Shown: positions 7,623 through 10,363 of the stretch, piece by piece
How positions within the stretch are numbered: position 1 is the first letter of the stretch
Layout: each line of letters opens with the position of its first letter
Source: an uncultured Campylobacter sp.
GTDB lineage: Bacteria; Campylobacterota; Campylobacteria; Campylobacterales; Campylobacteraceae
Assembly (NCBI RefSeq): GCF_938017705.1
Contig: NZ_CALIIS010000219.1
Span: 1 to 10,363, forward strand
Reading direction: 5' to 3'
Length of the DNA stretch: 10,363 nt
Made by a program: the position numbers and the translations under genes
The notes under the pieces: generated by a model
Database searches by the model: none
Told to the model about the DNA's origin: nothing
What the model saw: the letters and a program-made list of their open reading frames with translations, nothing else

Positions 7623-7928
7623 TTAATCCTCTTCGATCTCACATCTAAGAGGGAATCCTGCGGCCTTTGCCGCTTGTAAAACCGCTTGTTGCTTGCACTC
7701 GGCTATCTCTTTAGGATACGCGCCGCAAACCGCGCGACCCTGCTTATGAACTTTCATCATTAAATCTACGGCGTCGTTAAAGTTTTTGGCGAAAATCTCC
7801 ATCAAAATATAAACCACGAAATCCATCGTCGTCACGTCGTCGTTTAGCAAAATTACTTTATACGGACGAGGCACGAAAGATTTTGTTTTGGCGCGAGTGT
7901 GAATCTGCACACCGGTTTTAGTTGCCAT
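7623..7928 (-). CDS. clpS: ClpA adaptor protein ClpS
   Basis: ClpS binds proteins with N-terminal Leu, Phe, Tyr or Trp and delivers them to ClpA, while damping degradation of ssrA-tagged proteins. At 101 residues it is family-typical: a flexible N-terminal tail (1-20) and the compact binding domain. Residues forming the N-degron pocket are visible: N29-D30-D31 in LLNDD, T33, the gatekeeper Met at 35, and H61 in VHKQG. A Thr replaces the Pro that often precedes the gatekeeper. Its ATG lies 11 bases inside the end of the upstream thioredoxin-like gene, with an AGGA site 6 bases upstream, which suggests coupled translation. Its direct position before clpA is the usual arrangement. Confidence 0.96.
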   Translation of the reverse strand: MATKTGVQIHTRAKTKSFVPRPYKVILLNDDVTTMDFVVYILMEIFAKNFNDAVDLMMKVHKQGRAVCGAYPKEIAECKQQAVLQAAKAAGFPLRCEIEED

Positions 7929-8616
7929 TTTTTATCCTGGCGATATCGCTTTTTATCACATCGGTATCGACCATGCCTAAGTAATATGGCTTGCCCCGCT
8001 CATCGCCCTCGTTAATGTCGGTAAGTCTTTGATATTTTCCGTCTTTAAGTACTACCTTAAAAGGGATCGAAAGCGCGTGGCGATAACCGATGTCGCTTAA
8101 AATTTGACCTACTATGCGCTCGTTCTGTTTTGAATTGGAGATGAAATAATACGCATTAAACTTTTTCGTAAAATTTTCGATCACTTGCGCGTCCGTAATG
8201 TCCTCGAAATAAATCAAGCCGACCATTAGAAAATCCGCGGAATTTTTTAACTGAAAGTCCATCAGATGCGGCGCTTCGATGCGGCACGGCTGACAGTATG
8301 TACCAAAAATATCAAACATTAAAATTTTATCGCTGTCCGCGAGCTTAAAGCCCTTTTCTGTCCGCTCGATCGTTACCTCGCCGCCTACGACGCTTTTAAG
8401 CGTAAGGCGCTCGCCCGTTTTAAACGGCGTAAAAGCTACCTCCTCGCCACTTTCTCCGCCAATACGCTCGCCATTTTTATCTTGAGCGGAATTTTTTGCC
8501 ATCTGATTCTCGCTCGCGGCAGGATTCTCGCCAACAGAGCCCGTCTTTTTCTGCGAATCATCTCCACAGCCACTTAAGACAAAAATCGCCAAACATGATA
8601 ATAAAAATTTCTTCAT
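7918..8616 (-). CDS. TlpA-like thioredoxin-fold lipoprotein
   Basis: This is a predicted exported, lipid-anchored thiol-disulfide protein. The 232-residue product starts with a lipoprotein signal peptide (MKKFLLSCLAIFVLSGC) with lipobox L14-S-G-C17. A low-complexity, polar linker rich in Asn, Ser, Glu and Gly (about 18-60) would let the domain reach away from the membrane. The thioredoxin domain carries the redox pair C108-Q-P-C111 in FGTYCQPC, where TlpA-type proteins usually have FWATWC.PC, and a cis-proline candidate P185 (SIPF). The partner is unknown; cytochrome c maturation or repair of periplasmic thiols are the usual roles of the family. It has an AAGGA site 6 bases before its ATG, follows smpB by 55 bases and overlaps clpS by 11 bases. 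It has no obvious functional link to those cytoplasmic genes. Confidence 0.88.
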   Translation of the reverse strand: MKKFLLSCLAIFVLSGCGDDSQKKTGSVGENPAASENQMAKNSAQDKNGERIGGESGEEVAFTPFKTGERLTLKSVVGGEVTIERTEKGFKLADSDKILMFDIFGTYCQPCRIEAPHLMDFQLKNSADFLMVGLIYFEDITDAQVIENFTKKFNAYYFISNSKQNERIVGQILSDIGYRHALSIPFKVVLKDGKYQRLTDINEGDERGKPYYLGMVDTDVIKSDIARIKNGN

Positions 8617-8627
8617 TGCATTTCCTT

Positions 8628-8647
8628 CGGGTTTAAATTTAAGCCCG
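8628..8647. repeat. 20-bp inverted repeat upstream of the lipoprotein gene
   Basis: The plus strand reads CGGGTTTAAATTTAAGCCCG, a palindrome broken at one symmetric pair. It lies between smpB and the lipoprotein gene and ends a few bases before that gene's ribosome site. It shares an AAATTT centre and GCCCG/CGGG arms with the inverted repeat in the next gap upstream. Confidence 0.5.
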
Positions 8648-8671
8648 CATTTTAACCAAAGTTTTGTGAAT

Positions 8672-9136
8672 TTAAAATGAATGCTTGTCGTATCGCTTCA
8701 TCGCGCTTTGCGCTTCGCGGTCGGCTTCCTTGCGCTTTAGCGATTCGCGCTTATCGTGCAGATTTTTGCCACTAGCCAAAGCGATACGCGCCTTTACGCG
8801 GTTTTTATCATTGAGATACAGCGACAAAACCACGATGGTAAGGCCTTCTTTGCTAACCGCGCCAAGCAGTTTGTCAATCTGCTTACGATGCATCAAAAGC
8901 TTTCTCGCCGCCCCCTCGTCTGGACGAAAATGGGCGTTGGTGCTTTCAAGATAGCTGATATGGGCATTTAGCAAAAATAGCTCGCCGCGGATCACGCGAC
9001 AAAAGCTATCTTTGAGATTGCCCCTGCCCACGCGCAGGGCTTTGACCTCGCTGCCCTTTAGCACGATGCCCGCTTCAAAGCTTTCAAGTATCGTAAAATC
9101 GTGAAATGCCTTGCGATTTTTACTCAGTTCTTTCAT
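8672..9136 (-). CDS. smpB: SsrA-binding protein SmpB (trans-translation)
   Basis: SmpB binds the tRNA-like end of tmRNA and the decoding site of stalled ribosomes, allowing rescue and addition of the degradation tag. At 154 residues it has the normal length. The oligonucleotide-binding barrel shows the family signature EAGIVLKGSEVKALR (21-35) and the segment SFCRVIRGELFLLNAHI (44-60). The basic C-terminal tail that sits in the empty mRNA channel begins at LHDKRE (126-131) and continues with Lys/Arg-rich helix residues. The ATG has an AAGGA site 5 bases upstream. The gene lies between ispE and the lipoprotein gene. The tmRNA gene itself (ssrA) is not in this window. ClpAP, encoded next door, is one of the proteases that can degrade tagged products. 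Confidence 0.96.
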   Translation of the reverse strand: MKELSKNRKAFHDFTILESFEAGIVLKGSEVKALRVGRGNLKDSFCRVIRGELFLLNAHISYLESTNAHFRPDEGAARKLLMHRKQIDKLLGAVSKEGLTIVVLSLYLNDKNRVKARIALASGKNLHDKRESLKRKEADREAQSAMKRYDKHSF

Positions 9137-9167
9137 CTTTTTCCTTCTAAATTTGACCCTAAGCTTA

Positions 9168-9197
9168 GCCCGTTTTTACTTAAATTTAAAAGCGGGC
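9168..9197. repeat. Inverted repeat between ispE and smpB
   Basis: Arms at 9168-9178 (GCCCGTTTTTA) and 9187-9197 (TAAAAGCGGGC) can pair over 11 positions around an 8-base loop. One pair is a wobble on the plus strand and a C-A mismatch on the transcribed minus strand. No T-run follows on the minus strand, so it is not a standard terminator; it may be an mRNA hairpin or processing site. Confidence 0.4.
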
Positions 9198-9234
9198 GAG
9201 CGAATTTTAAATTTTATCTTTAAATTTAGCTTTT

Positions 9235-9252
9235 AAATTTTAACCGCGCGCC
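9235..9252. repeat. Single copy of the AAATTTyAACCGCG motif
   Basis: AAATTTTAACCGCGCGCC matches the consensus of the repeats in the gap right of ispE. It sits just after the ispE stop codon, in a 125-base AT-rich gap before smpB. Confidence 0.45.
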
Positions 9253-9261
9253 TTGGAATTC

Positions 9262-10005
9262 TTATTTTAAGAAAAACACGCTGCTGCCGCTGCCGCTTAG
9301 AAACATATCGCGATACTTGCTCATCTGCGGATATAGCTTTATGCACGGCGCGAATAGATCATTTAGCAGGGGGCCGTCGTATCGCGTCAGCAGCTGCTCG
9401 CTGCTTAAACGCAACATCTCTTGAGCCTGCGCAGCATTTATATTTTGCATAAAGCTTGCGCGAAACTCATTATAAACCGCGCCGGTGGAGCAAAAGATCG
9501 CGGGCGTTAAAATTTCGATCGCGGGCAAGAAGTCCTCGAAAGGCTCGATGATCTCGCCGATGCCGCGCACATTTGCCGCCTCAAGCCCGCTAACAAAAAA
9601 CGCGACATCCGCGCCGATATTTTGCGCGATTTTGGTAAGCCGCTCGCGCGGAATTTTTAAGTTTAATTCCTCGTTCGCAAGCCGCAAAAACGCCGCCGCA
9701 TCGCTACTGCCGCCCCCAAGACCCGCACCGATCGGAATATGTTTTTTAAGCACGATCTTGTGCGAGCTGAAAAATTCCGCAAGCTCGCGCGCAAAGCCCG
9801 CCCGCTCAAGCGCCGCCTTGGCCTTTAAAATTATATTATCCGCGATCTGCGCGGCGCCACATTCAAGCGCAAAGCCACTCGCGCGCTCGAAGCTTATCTC
9901 ATCAAATAGCTCCCTGCGCAGCACGAAGCGTGAGGCGATCTCGTGGTAGCCGCCGCGCGTGCCGACGACTTTTAAAAAAACATTGATCTTTGCATAGGCC
10001 TTCAA
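9262..10005 (-). CDS. ispE: 4-diphosphocytidyl-2-C-methyl-D-erythritol kinase
   Basis: IspE phosphorylates CDP-methylerythritol in the MEP pathway for isoprenoid precursors (undecaprenyl lipid carrier, quinones). At 247 residues it is somewhat shorter than the enterobacterial enzyme, as is usual for compact epsilonproteobacterial versions. It is a GHMP kinase: N-terminal AKINVFLKV with catalytic Lys at 6, substrate residue H21 in GGYHEI, the ATP loop PIGAGLGGGSSDAAA (91-105), catalytic Asp at 133 in GADVAFF, and the C-terminal glycine motif LSGSGSSVFF (236-245). The start codon is TTG (10003-10005), backed by an ideal AAGGAG site and the family-typical N-terminus MKAYAKIN. A perfect 12-bp palindrome lies two bases upstream of that site. 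It is the first gene of the series in view. In C. jejuni, csrA is its neighbour as I recall, but no csrA is seen here. Confidence 0.95.
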   Translation of the reverse strand: MKAYAKINVFLKVVGTRGGYHEIASRFVLRRELFDEISFERASGFALECGAAQIADNIILKAKAALERAGFARELAEFFSSHKIVLKKHIPIGAGLGGGSSDAAAFLRLANEELNLKIPRERLTKIAQNIGADVAFFVSGLEAANVRGIGEIIEPFEDFLPAIEILTPAIFCSTGAVYNEFRASFMQNINAAQAQEMLRLSSEQLLTRYDGPLLNDLFAPCIKLYPQMSKYRDMFLSGSGSSVFFLK

Positions 10006-10011
10006 ATTTTA

Positions 10012-10017
10012 CTCCTT
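10012..10017 (-). promoter_or_regulatory. Ribosome binding site for the ispE TTG start
   Basis: The minus strand reads AAGGAG, then six bases, then TTG at 10003-10005. The strong site and spacing, together with the family-typical N-terminus, support the non-ATG start. The first in-frame ATG is too far inside to keep the catalytic Lys-6. Confidence 0.75.
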
Positions 10018-10019
10018 CT

Positions 10020-10031
10020 GCGCCTAGGCGC
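10020..10031. repeat. Perfect 12-bp palindrome GCGCCTAGGCGC
   Basis: The sequence equals its own reverse complement and ends two bases upstream of the ispE ribosome site. It could be an operator, a restriction-type site or an RNA hairpin component with a very tight turn. Its function is not known. Confidence 0.6.
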
Positions 10032-10363
10032 GCTTGCGTTAAATTTAGCTCGCGGTAAGCTCATCTAGCGCGATTAAAATTTTAAATCCGCGCGCAAGTT
10101 AAATTTCAACCTGCGGCGCGCCCCGTCCAGTGCGATCAAAATTCAAAACCGCGTGCCGTGAAGTGCGCGCCGCGAAATTTAACCCACGATCGCGACGCCC
10201 GATACGTAAATTTTATAAAGCGCGAAATTTTAATCCACAACGCACGCGGCTAAATTTCAACCCGCGACGCAAATCTATATTAGCGATTAAAATTCCAAGC
10301 CGGAAAAATTCTAACCGCGCTGCGCTAAGCCGCAAATTTAGCTTGGCAATACGCCGCCCGCCG

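Larger units (their letters stand above)
10006..10363. repeat. Gene-free stretch with degenerate AAAATTTyAACCGCG repeats
   Basis: No coding frame is supported here on either strand. About eleven A/T cores (AAATTT or AAAATT) start near 10041, 10076, 10101, 10138, 10175, 10208, 10225, 10252, 10289, 10304 and 10334. Most are followed on the plus strand by AACC and a GCG-rich block, for example AAATTTCAACCCGCG at 10252. Spacing is irregular, from 15 to 37 bases, with 37 occurring three times. The stretch also contains the palindrome at 10020-10031 and presumably the ispE promoter, although no convincing -10 was found. It continues to the window edge. Confidence 0.6.

Noticed and set aside
9168..9197. 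Intrinsic terminator between ispE and smpB
   Set aside because: On the transcribed minus strand the stem has a mismatch and no T-run follows it, so termination there is not supported.
929..9949. Many plus-strand open frames of 60-154 codons (for example 929-1312 and 9485-9949)
   Set aside because: They lie opposite well-identified minus-strand genes, lack recognisable domains and are explained as antisense shadows of GC-rich codons.

Overview
The window reads as chromosomal DNA of a Campylobacter-group epsilonproteobacterium. This is inferred from the proteins (an epsilon-type ClpA/ClpS/Aat/SmpB/IspE set) and from the many TAAATTT-type words. The GC content is fairly high for the genus over most of the window, which fits the oral, higher-GC species (C. 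gracilis, C. showae, C. rectus type) better than C. jejuni. The species is not proven. All convincing genes lie on the minus strand and are read from the right end towards the left.

Right to left: 10006-10363 is a gene-free stretch full of degenerate A/T-core, GC-flanked repeats. Next comes a compact gene series, ispE (TTG start), smpB, a TlpA-like thioredoxin lipoprotein, clpS, clpA, aat and ftsI, with short gaps or overlaps (11 bp between the lipoprotein gene and clpS, 1 bp between clpA and aat). A second gene-free, repeat-rich stretch follows (about 2174-2659). Then come a lone UDP-N-acetylhexosamine dehydrogenase gene of the TviB/WbpO type and, after a 137-base AT-rich gap, the start of an unrecognised membrane protein gene that runs off the left edge. 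That last gene is clearly more AT-rich than the rest and has a 22-codon overlapping upstream ORF.

Functionally the centre of the window is protein quality control. SmpB works with tmRNA to tag products of stalled ribosomes. ClpA is the unfoldase that feeds ClpP, ClpS is its N-degron adaptor, and Aat makes N-degrons by adding Leu/Phe to N-terminal basic residues. All the dedicated factors of the Leu/Phe N-degron pathway, apart from ClpP, sit side by side. IspE (isoprenoid precursors) and FtsI (septal peptidoglycan) bracket them and suggest a housekeeping cell-envelope/growth operon.

Most of the window is ordinary core genome. The less explained parts are the two repeat-rich gaps with a shared motif family, the perfect 12-bp palindrome beside the ispE ribosome binding site, the ClpA D1 pore loop lacking its usual aromatic residue, and the AT-rich membrane protein gene at the left edge. 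No tRNA, rRNA, CRISPR array, insertion sequence or phage gene was seen.
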